Positions 1 to 8,479 of a stretch of DNA of 45,537 nucleotides are shown here, in pieces. How positions within the stretch are numbered: position 1 is the first letter of the stretch; each line of letters opens with the position of its first letter. The notes under the pieces are model-generated. The model saw only the letters and a program-made list of their open reading frames with translations. It ran no database searches and was not told the origin of the DNA. The DNA is from Gammaproteobacteria bacterium (GTDB taxonomy: Bacteria > Pseudomonadota > Gammaproteobacteria > Methylococcales > Methylomonadaceae): the NCBI GenBank assembly GCA_018830325.1, contig JAHJSQ010000150.1:1-45537 (forward strand), read 5' to 3'. The position numbers and the translations under genes were made by a program.

Positions 1-145
1 CGACAGCTGGTGGAAATACGCGGGCACACAAGGTTGCGTCATCGGAATGGATCGTTTCGGCGAATCGGCACCGGCCGGCGCGCTGTTCAAAGAGTTCGGC
101 TTCACCGTTGACAATGTCGTCAAACACGTCGAAGCTCTGCTTTAA
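1..145 (+). CDS. tkt: Transketolase, C-terminal end (5' part outside the window)
   Basis: Only the last 47 codons are present, in frame from position 2 to the TAA at 143-145. The tail reads DSWWKYAG, then [12 protein letters not shown], then [13 protein letters not shown], which is the conserved C-terminal domain of bacterial transketolases (the DRFGxSAP motif). The enzyme moves two-carbon ketol units between sugar phosphates with thiamine diphosphate, in the cytoplasm. With transaldolase and class II aldolase downstream it would form the rearrangement part of the pentose phosphate or ribulose monophosphate cycle. The catalytic domains cannot be checked here because they lie upstream. Confidence 0.9.
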   Translation, partial: DSWWKYAGTQGCVIGMDRFGESAPAGALFKEFGFTVDNVVKHVEALL

Positions 146-175
146 TTATTAACTTTAACAATTAACATACACAGA

Positions 176-221
176 GCGAAAAGTCATTCGGAAATGCGTT
201 AGTATCGAATGGCTTTTCCGC
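176..221 (+). terminator. Terminator-like stem-loop after tkt
   Basis: The left arm at 176-190 (GCGAAAAGTCATTCG) pairs with the right arm at 206-221 (CGAATGGCTTTTCCGC) with one bulge and one G-U pair. The right arm includes a short T run. It lies 31 bases past the tkt stop and 26 bases before the next start, so it probably ends or attenuates transcription from tkt into the following gene. Confidence 0.5.
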
Positions 222-246
222 TTCCTACAGCAGAAAGGGGAACAAC

Positions 247-921
247 GTGAAAGTGAATACTATTACCATGGGTGCATTGGCATCCTTGCTATTATCCAGC
301 CCGATAGCAGGTGCTGAAGATAAATATCCGGCATCTGATTTTAAACCACAGGTCCAATATCAGGATGCCGACTATATCGCCAATACAGCGAAACAGCCTG
401 CTAAGGCAGAAGCCACTGCCAAAACGACAGAGTCTGACCCACGTTATCCGGCAACCAATTTCGAACCGAAAGTGGTTTATCAAGATAGTGAGTATAAGCA
501 TACAACGCCAAAAGTAGCAGCTCCAATTGCAAAATCAAGCTCCTCTTCTGCGGCGAGCTCAAGTGCTGAAGTCGCGAGCGCCGAATCGACAACTCAAGAA
601 GCGAAATCCGATAATACGTTAGTGATTTTAGTCGCAGTATTGGCGGCTATCGGTTTTGTTGTATTTAGAAGAAGCTCGGGCGTTGCCAAGTCAAGTGCTA
701 GCTCTTCAGCTTATTATCAAGATAACAGTGGAACAACCGGTGTTGCAAGATACCTGAGCAAACTTGAAGGTTCTGCTGTAACTGGCGTCGCTAAATATTT
801 GGAAAAACAAGCGGCTTCGGTTCAAGAAAAAGTTGGGGCTACTGGCGTCGATAAATATTTGGAAAAGAAAGAACTGGAATCGGAAACCGGCGTGTCAAAA
901 TATCTTCGTACTAAGGGCTGA
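247..921 (+). CDS. Predicted exported single-pass membrane protein with two periplasmic repeats and four TGVxKYL repeats
   Basis: I do not recognise a named family. The GTG start at 247 follows an AAAGGGG ribosome site, and the N-terminus looks like a cleavable signal peptide ending near AGAED (residues 21-25). Two copies of YPAxxFxPxVxYQDxxY lie at residues 27-43 and 67-83, 40 residues apart. A Ser/Ala-rich linker (about 97-116) leads to a hydrophobic helix at 124-140 followed by RR. By the positive-inside rule, the C-terminal tail is then cytoplasmic. The tail carries TGVARYL (164), TGVAKYL (179), TGVDKYL (199) and TGVSKYL (214), with spacings of 15, 20 and 15. It sits between tkt and tal, which suggests, but does not show, a link to carbon metabolism. 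A docking or tethering role for the repeats is inference. Confidence 0.75.
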   Translation: MKVNTITMGALASLLLSSPIAGAEDKYPASDFKPQVQYQDADYIANTAKQPAKAEATAKTTESDPRYPATNFEPKVVYQDSEYKHTTPKVAAPIAKSSSSSAASSSAEVASAESTTQEAKSDNTLVILVAVLAAIGFVVFRRSSGVAKSSASSSAYYQDNSGTTGVARYLSKLEGSAVTGVAKYLEKQAASVQEKVGATGVDKYLEKKELESETGVSKYLRTKG

Positions 922-1254
922 AATCGAAGAGCGCTAACGGATGATAAAGAGTAAACAATCGATGTTTGCCTGCCGGATAAATACAGAATGTTTGAGACAA
1001 CTGTTTCATCGACACGGATGAAATAATTACCCGGCATTTAATACCTCTAGAGAGATTACCGGCTTGCTAGATAACTTTATGTTGACGCAGGCCGGTATGA
1101 TCGATCGGTTGCTATTTCGAATCACGAAGAACCAATATGGGTATGTGAGTGATTATGAGATACCATCGAATGATTACATAAAACATCAAAGTCTTGCTCG
1201 ATCGTTTGACGAGTTAGGAACCGAATCCAAACAACTCAATTATAGCGGTTCGCA

Positions 1255-1446
1255 TATACCTTTAGCATTGCAATTTTCGATGATGCTTAAGGCGGCGGCG
1301 GGGTGCTTGGCATAAGGCCTTCAGGGACGCATTCACCCGCTACCTAAATTCCATAGGCTATTGGCCTTGGTTAATCGTTTTGGATAATTTGAGCGCTAGG
1401 CCTTTGAACGGGTCACGGAGCCGATTTTGATCCTACGATGGGTATA
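1255..1446. repeat. TATACC-type intergenic element (type A copy 1) with a nested 65-bp hairpin element
   Basis: The left end TATACCTTTAGCATTGCAAT at 1255 and the right end CGATGGGTATA finishing at 1446 match the ends of the copies at 29720-29916 and 38981-39111. Internal blocks such as GGGGTGCTTGGCATA also match the 38981 copy. The block at 1336-1400, containing CCTAAATTCCATAGGCTATT, is a diverged copy of the hairpin at 9821-9883 and interrupts the core. The rest of the gap 922-1558 shows no convincing gene; an 83-codon frame at 1064-1315 runs into this element and is not called. Confidence 0.65.
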
Positions 1447-1558
1447 TCGCATTAATTGGCATTTCACTTCCCGGTATGAGTTACCTATAAACGAACCGAC
1501 ACGGTAAGATAGCCTGGAAGCATAAAAATTAATACAACAGCAAATAAAGGTGCACAAA

Positions 1559-2545
1559 ATGGCAAAAAATTTACTTGAACAACTTCGGGAAATGACCGTC
1601 GTTGTCGCGGATACCGGCGACCTTCAAGCAATTGAAACTTACAAACCAAGGGATGCGACAACCAACCCTTCGTTGATTACGGCCGCATCGCAAATGCCTC
1701 AATATCAGGACATTGTCGACGATACGCTGAAAGGCGCAAGAGCCACATTGGGAGCAGGCGCATCCGCTGCCGAAGTCGTGACTTTGGCGTTCGACCGATT
1801 GGCCGTGTCATTCGGGTTGAAAATTCTCGATATCATCCCTGGCCGCGTATCGACAGAAGTCGATGCCAGACTGTCTTACGATACCGAAGCAACGATTGCC
1901 AAAGGTCGTGAAATCATTGCGCAATACGAAGCCAAAGGCATTTCAAAAGAGCGCATCCTGATTAAAATCGCGTCGACTTGGGAAGGCATTAAAGCAGCGG
2001 AAGTTCTCGAAAAAGAAGGCATTCATTGTAACCTGACTTTATTATTTGGATTGCATCAAGCGATCGCTTGCGCTGAAGCGGGCATTACGCTGATTTCTCC
2101 ATTCGTCGGACGTATTCTGGACTGGTATAAAAAAGATACTGGACGCGACTCTTATCCACCAGCAGAAGATCCGGGTGTTGTTTCGGTTACGACCGTTTAC
2201 AACTACTACAAAAAATTTGGTTATAAAACTGAAGTTATGGGCGCGAGTTTCCGTAATATTGGGGAAATCACCGAATTGGCGGGCTGCGATTTATTAACCA
2301 TCTCGCCTTCGCTGCTGGGTGAACTGCAATCAACCGAAGGTGATTTGCCTCGCAAACTCGACCCTGCAAAAGCTGCTGAACAAGCGATTGAAAAAATCAC
2401 TATCGATAAAGCAACTTTCGAAAGTATGCATGCAGATAACAGAATGGCGACGGATAAATTATCCGAAGGTATCGATGGATTCACTAAAGCGCTCGAAACC
2501 TTGGAAAAACTGTTGGCTGAGCGTTTGGCATCCTTAGAAGGATAA
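1559..2545 (+). CDS. tal: Transaldolase (TalB type)
   Basis: Transaldolase moves a dihydroxyacetone unit between sedoheptulose 7-phosphate and glyceraldehyde 3-phosphate through a Schiff base. The Schiff-base lysine lies in [11 protein letters not shown] (about Lys136). DATTNPSL and the later CNLTLLFG segment are typical of the long TalB family, and the length of 328 residues fits. I place the start at ATG 1559 because AAAGG at 1546-1550 is at ideal spacing; the in-frame GTG at 1550 overlaps that ribosome site. The gene lies between the TGVxKYL protein and fba, all on the same strand, consistent with sugar-phosphate rearrangement in a ribulose monophosphate or pentose phosphate cycle. Confidence 0.95.
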   Translation: MAKNLLEQLREMTVVVADTGDLQAIETYKPRDATTNPSLITAASQMPQYQDIVDDTLKGARATLGAGASAAEVVTLAFDRLAVSFGLKILDIIPGRVSTEVDARLSYDTEATIAKGREIIAQYEAKGISKERILIKIASTWEGIKAAEVLEKEGIHCNLTLLFGLHQAIACAEAGITLISPFVGRILDWYKKDTGRDSYPPAEDPGVVSVTTVYNYYKKFGYKTEVMGASFRNIGEITELAGCDLLTISPSLLGELQSTEGDLPRKLDPAKAAEQAIEKITIDKATFESMHADNRMATDKLSEGIDGFTKALETLEKLLAERLASLEG

Positions 2546-2617
2546 GATACGTTTCGACACTGCGGTACAGGGGATGAACCGCATGAAATGATATAATTTT
2601 ATCCGTAAATACATTTT

Positions 2618-2658
2618 CCCGTTTTTGTGCAGTTGTCGCGAAAACGGGTTTGTTTTTT
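2618..2658 (+). terminator. Strong intrinsic terminator or attenuator in the tal-fba gap
   Basis: CCCGTTTT (2618-2625) pairs perfectly with AAAACGGG (2641-2648), followed by TTTGTTTTTT (2649-2658). It ends only 16 bases before the fba start at 2675. A perfect TATAAT at 2592-2597, without an obvious -35 hexamer, lies just upstream. The hairpin could therefore sit in the 5' leader of fba and act as an attenuator, or simply end tal transcripts. Confidence 0.7.
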
Positions 2659-2674
2659 AATATAGGAACCCAAA

Positions 2675-3754
2675 ATGGCACAAAAAATTTTAGATATAGT
2701 TAAACCGGGTGTCGTGACCGGTGAAGATGTACAAAAAGTCTTTGCGTTTTGTAAGGAACAGAAATTCGCGCTTCCCGCAGTCAATGTTATCAGTACCGAT
2801 ACGATTAACGCGGTACTTGAAGGCGCAGCTAAAGCGAAATCTCCCGTTATCATTCAGTTTTCCAACGGCGGTGCGGCTTTTTTCGCCGGTAAAGGCGTTA
2901 ACTTAGAAGGTCAAATGCCTTCGATTTTAGGCGCTATTTCCGGTGCACAGCATGTTCATCTGATGGCGGAACATTATGGTGTACCGGTCATTCTGCATAC
3001 CGACCATGCCGCGAAAAAGCTTTTACCATGGATCGATGGCTTATTGGATGCAGGCGAAAAGCATTTCGAAAAAACAGGCAAGCCTTTATTCAGCTCGCAT
3101 ATGTTAGATCTTTCCGAGGAAAGTCTGGAAGAGAACATTGAAATATGCGGTAAATATTTGGAGCGCATGTCCAAAATGGATATGACTCTGGAAATAGAAT
3201 TGGGTGTAACCGGTGGCGAAGAAGATGGCGTTGACAATACGGATATGGATCACTCACTGCTATATACTCAGCCGGAAGACGTCGCTTATGCTTATGAGCA
3301 TTTAAATAAAATCAGTCACCGTTTTACGATTGCCGCATCATTCGGTAACGTGCACGGCGTGTACAAACCGGGCAATGTTAAATTGACTCCGACAATTTTG
3401 CGAGACTCGCAAAAATATGTTTCAGACAAATTTAGCTTGCCGGAAAACAGCCTGACTTTCGTTTTCCATGGCGGATCGGGTTCCTCTCCAGAGGAAATCA
3501 AAGAGTCGATCAGCTACGGCGTCGTTAAAATGAATATCGACACCGATACTCAATGGGCCACCTGGGCTGGCGTAATGGAATTTTATAAGAAAAACGAAGG
3601 TTATTTACAAGGCCAAATCGGTAACCCTGACGGCGAAGACAAGCCGAATAAAAAATATTATGATCCTCGAGTGTGGCAACGTGCCGGCCAAGCCGGAATG
3701 GTCAATCGTTTGCAGCAAGCCTTCCAAGACTTAAACGCAAACAATACGTTGTAA
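2675..3754 (+). CDS. fba: Class II (zinc) fructose-bisphosphate aldolase, FbaA type
   Basis: It cleaves or forms fructose 1,6-bisphosphate from dihydroxyacetone phosphate and glyceraldehyde 3-phosphate; in methanotrophs relatives may also act on sedoheptulose bisphosphate. The length of 359 residues equals E. coli FbaA. Visible catalytic and metal residues include HTDH (Asp110, zinc ligand His111), LEIELGVTGGEEDGV (Glu175, Glu183), GNVHGVY (His227) and HGGSGS (His265). AGGAA precedes ATG 2675 at good spacing. A hairpin with a T run lies directly upstream and a strong terminator directly downstream, so it is probably its own transcription unit with possible read-through from tal. Confidence 0.95.
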   Translation: MAQKILDIVKPGVVTGEDVQKVFAFCKEQKFALPAVNVISTDTINAVLEGAAKAKSPVIIQFSNGGAAFFAGKGVNLEGQMPSILGAISGAQHVHLMAEHYGVPVILHTDHAAKKLLPWIDGLLDAGEKHFEKTGKPLFSSHMLDLSEESLEENIEICGKYLERMSKMDMTLEIELGVTGGEEDGVDNTDMDHSLLYTQPEDVAYAYEHLNKISHRFTIAASFGNVHGVYKPGNVKLTPTILRDSQKYVSDKFSLPENSLTFVFHGGSGSSPEEIKESISYGVVKMNIDTDTQWATWAGVMEFYKKNEGYLQGQIGNPDGEDKPNKKYYDPRVWQRAGQAGMVNRLQQAFQDLNANNTL

Positions 3755-3768
3755 TAACCGCGTATTCC

Positions 3769-3799
3769 AAAAAGCCGATAATGACATTATCGGCTTTTT
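3769..3799 (+). terminator. Intrinsic terminator after fba
   Basis: A perfect 14-bp stem (3769-3782 with 3786-3799, core AGCCGATAAT / ATTATCGGCT) has a GAC loop and ends in five T. It lies 15 bases after the fba stop. The opposite arm starts with five A, so it could also work on the other strand. Confidence 0.9.
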
Positions 3800-3931
3800 A
3801 TTTGCCTGAAATAGGTCGTATTTCGAGTCATAAAAAATCTAAAAACTCGGATTGTTGTCGGCTTAACATGGGCGTAAGCAGTCATGCAGGAACCTTACTC
3901 CCTTTATACTCAAAAAATGGTTAACTTTATG

Positions 3932-4036
3932 AAGGTATGGGGTGTGGTTAACGAGGATGTCGGCAGCAGGGATTGCTGCCGTCAAGCCTCCATGGATGGG
4001 TTCACGGCGGTCCTCGATAGACACATCCCATACCTT
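3932..4036. repeat. Intergenic element with AAGGTATGGGGTGTGG ends (type C)
   Basis: The terminal inverted repeats are AAGGTATGGGGTGTGG (3932-3947) and ACACATCCCATACCTT (4021-4036), matching at nearly every base. Inside are the hairpin GCAGCAGGGATTGCTGC (3962-3978) and the core block CGTCAAGCCTCCATGGATGG then GTTCACGGCGGTCCT. That core recurs in the elements at 11985-12073, 30889-31163, 38981-39111 and others, which have different ends. No coding capacity. It ends 42 bases before the next gene. Confidence 0.7.
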
Positions 4037-4078
4037 TTATTCTTAGACGGTTTTTCGATCAAAAGGGAGTAATTGGGA

Positions 4079-5815
4079 ATGAAAAAAAGAATATTAATTA
4101 TCGGCGGCGTCGCAGGGGGTGCAAGCTGCGCTGCAAGGCTTCGCCGATTATGTGAACATTGTGAAATCGTCATTTTCGAAATGGGCTCCTATGTCAGCTT
4201 TGCCAATTGCGGATTACCTTATTTTATTGGCGACGTGATTGTCGACGAACAAAAATTGCTCGTCGCGACACCGGAGTTGTTCGAACAAAGATTCAATATT
4301 CGTGTTTGTACCGATAGCGAAGTTCTGGCGATCGATAGAACGAATAAAAGCATCGAAGTGTGCGATTTAAAAACCGGCAGGAAGCGGATAGAGTCGTACG
4401 ATGCCTTGGTGCTTTCGACCGGGTCAGAGGCCGTATGGCCGGATATCGACGGCATCGATTTACCCGGTATATACGTGTTAAGAACGATTCCGGATAGCCG
4501 CAAAATACGCGGCAATTTGGCGAATATGAAAAGCGCAGTGGTTTTAGGTGCCGGATTTTTAGGCTTAGAGTTAGCCGAGAATTTAAAAAAACGGGGCTTA
4601 AAGGTAACCGTGTTGCAATCGACCGATCAAGTCATGACGGCGTTAGATAAGGAAATGGCTAGGTTTGTCGCGCAGTATTTGCAAAAAAACGATATTGATT
4701 TGCAGCTTAACTGCCAAGTTAACCGATTTGAGCTGAATCAAGATCAAACGCTAACCGTGCACCGGCAAGACGGCGAATCGATAGTCAGCGATGCGGTCAT
4801 GGTCTCCGTTGGCGTAAAACCCAGAACTCAATTAGCCCGTCAAGCCGGTTTGGCCATCGGAGATTTAGGCGGAATCCGAGTCGATGAAACCATGCAAACC
4901 AGCGACTCTCAAATTTGGGCGGTCGGTGATGTAGTCGAAGTACGGAATGTCATAACCGGAGAATGGCAACTATTACCCTTGGCCGGTCCTGCGAACCGAC
5001 AAGGTCGATTGGCGGCCGCGGCAATATTAAGCAATGAAGATCAGCAAGATATTCCGTCGACCTACCGAGGCGTTCAAGGGACATCGGTGTGCGGGCTTTT
5101 CGATTTGACAATCGCTAGTACGGGCGTCAATGAAAAGACCTTACAGAAGATCAATTATGAAAATTATGAAAAGGTTTATCTGCATCCGGGTAATCATGTC
5201 GGATATTACCCGGGAGCGAAGCCGATTCACATGAAATTGTTGTACGATACTAGCAACGGCAAAATTCTCGGCGCTCAAGCGCTCGGAGAGTCCGGTGTAG
5301 CGCGGCGTATCGATGTCATTTCGGCATTCATACAAATGGGCGGTAGCGTTTATGATTTAGAGGAAGCCGAATTATGTTATGCCCCGCAATTCGGAGCGAC
5401 CAAAGATCCGGTGAATTTAGCCGGCATGATCGCGGCTAATCAATTGCGCGGGATGCATCCGCTTGCAAAATGGGAAGAGTTACTCGAAACGCATGTACAA
5501 GTTACGGAAGATCAGGACGAAGCGGCGCAATTACTCGCGTTTATATTGGACGATCCTTTTACACAGGCTCAGCTTGTCGATGTGCGAACCGAAGCGGAAT
5601 TTCTGCAGAAACATATTCCGAATGCGATAAACATTCCGTTGGATAATTTACGCGATCGGTTAAATGAATTATCCCGTGAGCGGGAAATTTGGGTCGTTTG
5701 CGGCGTTGGGCAAAGAGCTTACAATGCCACCCGGATTTTGCAGCAAAACGGATTTCGGGTTAGAAATTTATCGGGTGGTATGCAAACTTATGAGACTTAT
5801 AATGGTGAGCAGTGA
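4079..5815 (+). CDS. CoA-disulfide reductase-like flavoprotein with C-terminal rhodanese domain
   Basis: This is a pyridine nucleotide-disulfide oxidoreductase of the single-cysteine group (CoA disulfide or persulfide reductase, NADH oxidase) fused to rhodanese. The N-terminal FAD motif is GGVAGGASCAARLR. The redox cysteine is Cys44 in SFANCGLPY. The NAD(P)H motif is VVLGAGFLGLELAENL. The C-terminal part (about residues 480-570) holds the rhodanese signatures LVDVRTEAEF and VVCGVGQRAY, with the catalytic cysteine in CGVGQR. Family members reduce CoA disulfide, CoA persulfide or polysulfide. ATG 4079 is chosen because AGGGAG at 4064-4069 gives 9-base spacing; the upstream in-frame TTG at 4073 is too close. 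The stop codon lies within the 7-bp tandem array. Confidence 0.88.
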   Translation: MKKRILIIGGVAGGASCAARLRRLCEHCEIVIFEMGSYVSFANCGLPYFIGDVIVDEQKLLVATPELFEQRFNIRVCTDSEVLAIDRTNKSIEVCDLKTGRKRIESYDALVLSTGSEAVWPDIDGIDLPGIYVLRTIPDSRKIRGNLANMKSAVVLGAGFLGLELAENLKKRGLKVTVLQSTDQVMTALDKEMARFVAQYLQKNDIDLQLNCQVNRFELNQDQTLTVHRQDGESIVSDAVMVSVGVKPRTQLARQAGLAIGDLGGIRVDETMQTSDSQIWAVGDVVEVRNVITGEWQLLPLAGPANRQGRLAAAAILSNEDQQDIPSTYRGVQGTSVCGLFDLTIASTGVNEKTLQKINYENYEKVYLHPGNHVGYYPGAKPIHMKLLYDTSNGKILGAQALGESGVARRIDVISAFIQMGGSVYDLEEAELCYAPQFGATKDPVNLAGMIAANQLRGMHPLAKWEELLETHVQVTEDQDEAAQLLAFILDDPFTQAQLVDVRTEAEFLQKHIPNAINIPLDNLRDRLNELSREREIWVVCGVGQRAYNATRILQQNGFRVRNLSGGMQTYETYNGEQ

Positions 5816-5858
5816 ACGGAGAAAGATGAAAGATGAAAGATGAAAGATGAAAGGTGAA
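5805..5858. repeat. 7-bp tandem array starting in the 3' end of the CoA-disulfide-reductase gene
   Basis: Read in steps of seven from 5805, the units are GGTGAGC, AGTGAAC, GGAGAAA, GATGAAA (four times) and GGTGAAA. The first units encode the last residues and stop of the upstream gene. Comparable heptads begin at the 3' ends of the frames ending at 39729 and 43087. Confidence 0.75.
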
Positions 5859-5944
5859 AGGGCGTCGATTTCGGCTTTAAAACCATGCTTAAAGAAGGGG
5901 CTTGTAATTTATTGATAAGCGGTTATGCTGAAGCGGATAGTTAA

Positions 5945-8434
5945 ATGGCCGACGGAAACATAAAAATGGGCAATATGGATACGATTCAACCGACCAAGCA
6001 TTTTTCGATTGCACACCGCTTAAACAAACGGCTCCGCATCATCGTTCCGAGTTTGCGAAAAGATCGAGAGCGTGCTTATATCTTGCAAATTCTATTGTTG
6101 AAACGCGAAGGCGTTGAGTCGGTCGATATCACGCCGCAGATTGGGTCGTTAACAATATTATTCGATCCGGAAAAATTGCCGTTCGTAAATCTATTGCATC
6201 TGCTTGATGCCGTAATCGCCAATATCGGCCTACAACCGCGCGAAGCGCTCAAAAGCCTTAAGCGCGATAAAAATTATTCCGACAAACCTGCCCAAGACTT
6301 TGTTATCGGTGTCGGTGATATGAGCTGCGCATCCTGCGCATTATATTTGGAAATGGTCTTGCAGCGGCAACCTGATGTGCTTCACGCCAGTGTCAATTAC
6401 ATTTCCGAAACCGCGCGTATCAAAACTTACTTGCCGAAAGATAAGTTATTCAAAATTATCGCAGATAATGGCTATCAGGGCTTTTCGATCGATTCCTTGG
6501 CCGAACGAAAATTATTATTCGATCTTGAGCGCAAGCATTTACATAAAGCCAAACGGCAAATACTGGCGCTAAGCAAATTGAGCGTGCCGGTTTGGTTGCT
6601 GAGCGCGATCGGCTCAAAATCGCGCACACTATTATTAATACAAGCCGTTTTAGCCGGTGCCGCCATTATCGGCGGCGGCCGAGACATTTTCAAAAAAGCG
6701 TTTAATCAAGCCAAGCGCGGCGCTGCCGAGATGGATAGTTTAGTTGCGCTAGGGGTCGGCGCGGCTTATATCTACAGCATTCCGGCATTATTTCGTCCCT
6801 CCCGGCATGTCTATTTCGATGCGGCGACTGCGATTATCGATTTTGTGACGGTAGGCCGCTATCTGGAAGAACTAGCCAAAAACCGGGCGGTTCAGGATAT
6901 ACGCAAATTGGTGAATCTACAGCCTCATCAAGCGACATTGCTCAAAGACGGCCAAGAATTAAAAATCATGGCCGAACAAATCGAGATCGGCGATATCCTT
7001 CTGATCAGGCCGGGCGAGCGCATTCCGGCAGACGGTGAAGTGATCAAAGGGTTATCCAGCGTCAACGAAGCAATGGTAACCGGCTCGGCGATGCCATCGA
7101 TCAAGGAGCCCGGTCATAAACTCTACGATGGCAGCATCAACGGTAGCGGCGTACTGCAAATGCGCGCCACCGCAACCGGCAAGGATACCTTCTTGTCGGG
7201 TTTGATCCATATGGTCGACCAGGCTCAGGCATCGAAATTGAAAATCCAAAAAACCGTCGATAGCGTCGCATCAGTGTTCGTGCCGTCGGTGATTGTATTG
7301 TCGGGTGCGACCTTCGGAGGCTGGCTGTTGGCTGGTGAGCGGGTAGCGCATGCTTTGTCCAATGCGATTGCCGTATTGTTAATTTCATGTCCATGCGCGC
7401 TCGGTTTGGCAACACCGGCGGCAACGATGGTGGGAACCGGTCAGGCGGCCAGGCGCGGCATTTATATCAGGAACGGCGAAGTCCTAGAAACGGCGGCGTC
7501 CATCGATACCGTTTTATTCGACAAAACCGGGACGATCACTGAAGGTATTGCCGAAATAACCGACTTGTTCAATGTATCGGATTTCGACGACGAGCGTCTG
7601 TTGCAGCTTGCCGCGTCAGCGGAGTTCAATTCGGAACATTTTTTAGGTCAAGCGATTGTACGCTACGCCAAAGAGCGGGGCATGGAAATAGAAGAATCCT
7701 CGCAATTTCATAATGCGCCGGATCGGGGTATTCGCGCTCAAATCGGTGACCGCCAATTATTGCTTGGCAGCGATCTCTGGATGAAACAACACCAGATCGA
7801 TCTAACACCGCTTAAAGCGACCTCAAAAAAGCTGGCTCAGCAAGGCAAGACCTTGGTTTATCTTGCAATCGATCGGCGCGCGGCGGCGTTGTTTGCCGCT
7901 ACCGATACGATACGGCCGAACGCCCGACAAGTTGTCGAACATTTGCATCAAGCCGGGATCGATACCTGGATGGTGACCGGCGATACCGAACTGGCGGCCC
8001 GACATATTTCCGAGCAGGTAGGAATAGTTACCGTGTATTCCGAGGCGGATCCCGCCAAAAAATTAGCGTTGATTCGTCAATTACGCGAAAGCGGGCACAA
8101 AGTCGCAATGATCGGCGACGGCATTAACGACGCGCCGGCGTTAGCGGCAGCTAATGTCAGCCTAGTGATCGATAAAGGAACCGATATCGCCATCGAAGCG
8201 GCCGACTTGGTCCTGTTGGACGGCGATATCGGCAAAATCGCCGATGCCATCGAATTGAGCGAGAATACACTAAGTATTATCAAGCAGAATCTGACTTGGG
8301 CATTCAGTTATAACGCGATTGCAATACCGTTTGCAGTGGCCGGTAAGCTCAATCCGGCCATCGCCTCGGCAGCGATGGCTCTCAGTTCGGTGTCGGTCAT
8401 CGTTAATTCGCTGCGCCTAAACCGGAAAAAATGA
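5945..8434 (+). CDS. Cu-type P1B ATPase-like protein with altered actuator (TGS) and N-domain (SEHF) motifs
   Basis: Length 829. Residues 30-100 look like a metal-binding fold without CxxC. A second domain has MSCASC (Cys128, Cys131). The membrane site is SCPCALGLATPAA (CPC 482-484), the phosphorylation motif is DKTGT (526-530) and the hinge is GDGIND (724-729). The last helices carry the YN and MALSSVSV motifs typical of Cu(I) pumps (P1B-1). Two motifs that are nearly invariant in the family are changed: the actuator TGE reads TGS (379-381, codons GGC TCG) and the SEHP of the nucleotide domain reads SEHF (563-566). The first should impair dephosphorylation and the second alters the ATP pocket. 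Copper export, cuproenzyme assembly or a non-pumping sensor are all possible. The start at ATG 5945 has only a weak ribosome site. Confidence 0.85.
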   Translation: MADGNIKMGNMDTIQPTKHFSIAHRLNKRLRIIVPSLRKDRERAYILQILLLKREGVESVDITPQIGSLTILFDPEKLPFVNLLHLLDAVIANIGLQPREALKSLKRDKNYSDKPAQDFVIGVGDMSCASCALYLEMVLQRQPDVLHASVNYISETARIKTYLPKDKLFKIIADNGYQGFSIDSLAERKLLFDLERKHLHKAKRQILALSKLSVPVWLLSAIGSKSRTLLLIQAVLAGAAIIGGGRDIFKKAFNQAKRGAAEMDSLVALGVGAAYIYSIPALFRPSRHVYFDAATAIIDFVTVGRYLEELAKNRAVQDIRKLVNLQPHQATLLKDGQELKIMAEQIEIGDILLIRPGERIPADGEVIKGLSSVNEAMVTGSAMPSIKEPGHKLYDGSINGSGVLQMRATATGKDTFLSGLIHMVDQAQASKLKIQKTVDSVASVFVPSVIVLSGATFGGWLLAGERVAHALSNAIAVLLISCPCALGLATPAATMVGTGQAARRGIYIRNGEVLETAASIDTVLFDKTGTITEGIAEITDLFNVSDFDDERLLQLAASAEFNSEHFLGQAIVRYAKERGMEIEESSQFHNAPDRGIRAQIGDRQLLLGSDLWMKQHQIDLTPLKATSKKLAQQGKTLVYLAIDRRAAALFAATDTIRPNARQVVEHLHQAGIDTWMVTGDTELAARHISEQVGIVTVYSEADPAKKLALIRQLRESGHKVAMIGDGINDAPALAAANVSLVIDKGTDIAIEAADLVLLDGDIGKIADAIELSENTLSIIKQNLTWAFSYNAIAIPFAVAGKLNPAIASAAMALSSVSVIVNSLRLNRKK

Positions 8435-8457
8435 GCCAATTGATCATTAATTTTGAG

Positions 8458-8475
8458 GCTTGCTAAATAGCAAGC
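8458..8475. terminator. Hairpin between convergent genes
   Basis: GCTTGCTA (8458-8465) pairs perfectly with TAGCAAGC (8468-8475) across an AA loop. It lies between the stop of the P1B ATPase (8434) and the stop of the cupin gene (8480, opposite strand). There is no clear T run, so termination is likely but weak. Confidence 0.45.
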
Positions 8476-8479
8476 ACGT

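Noticed and set aside
1064-1315. 83-codon plus-strand frame
   Set aside because: Its second half is the left end of a type A repeat element (from 1255), there is no ribosome site, and the composition is not protein-like.
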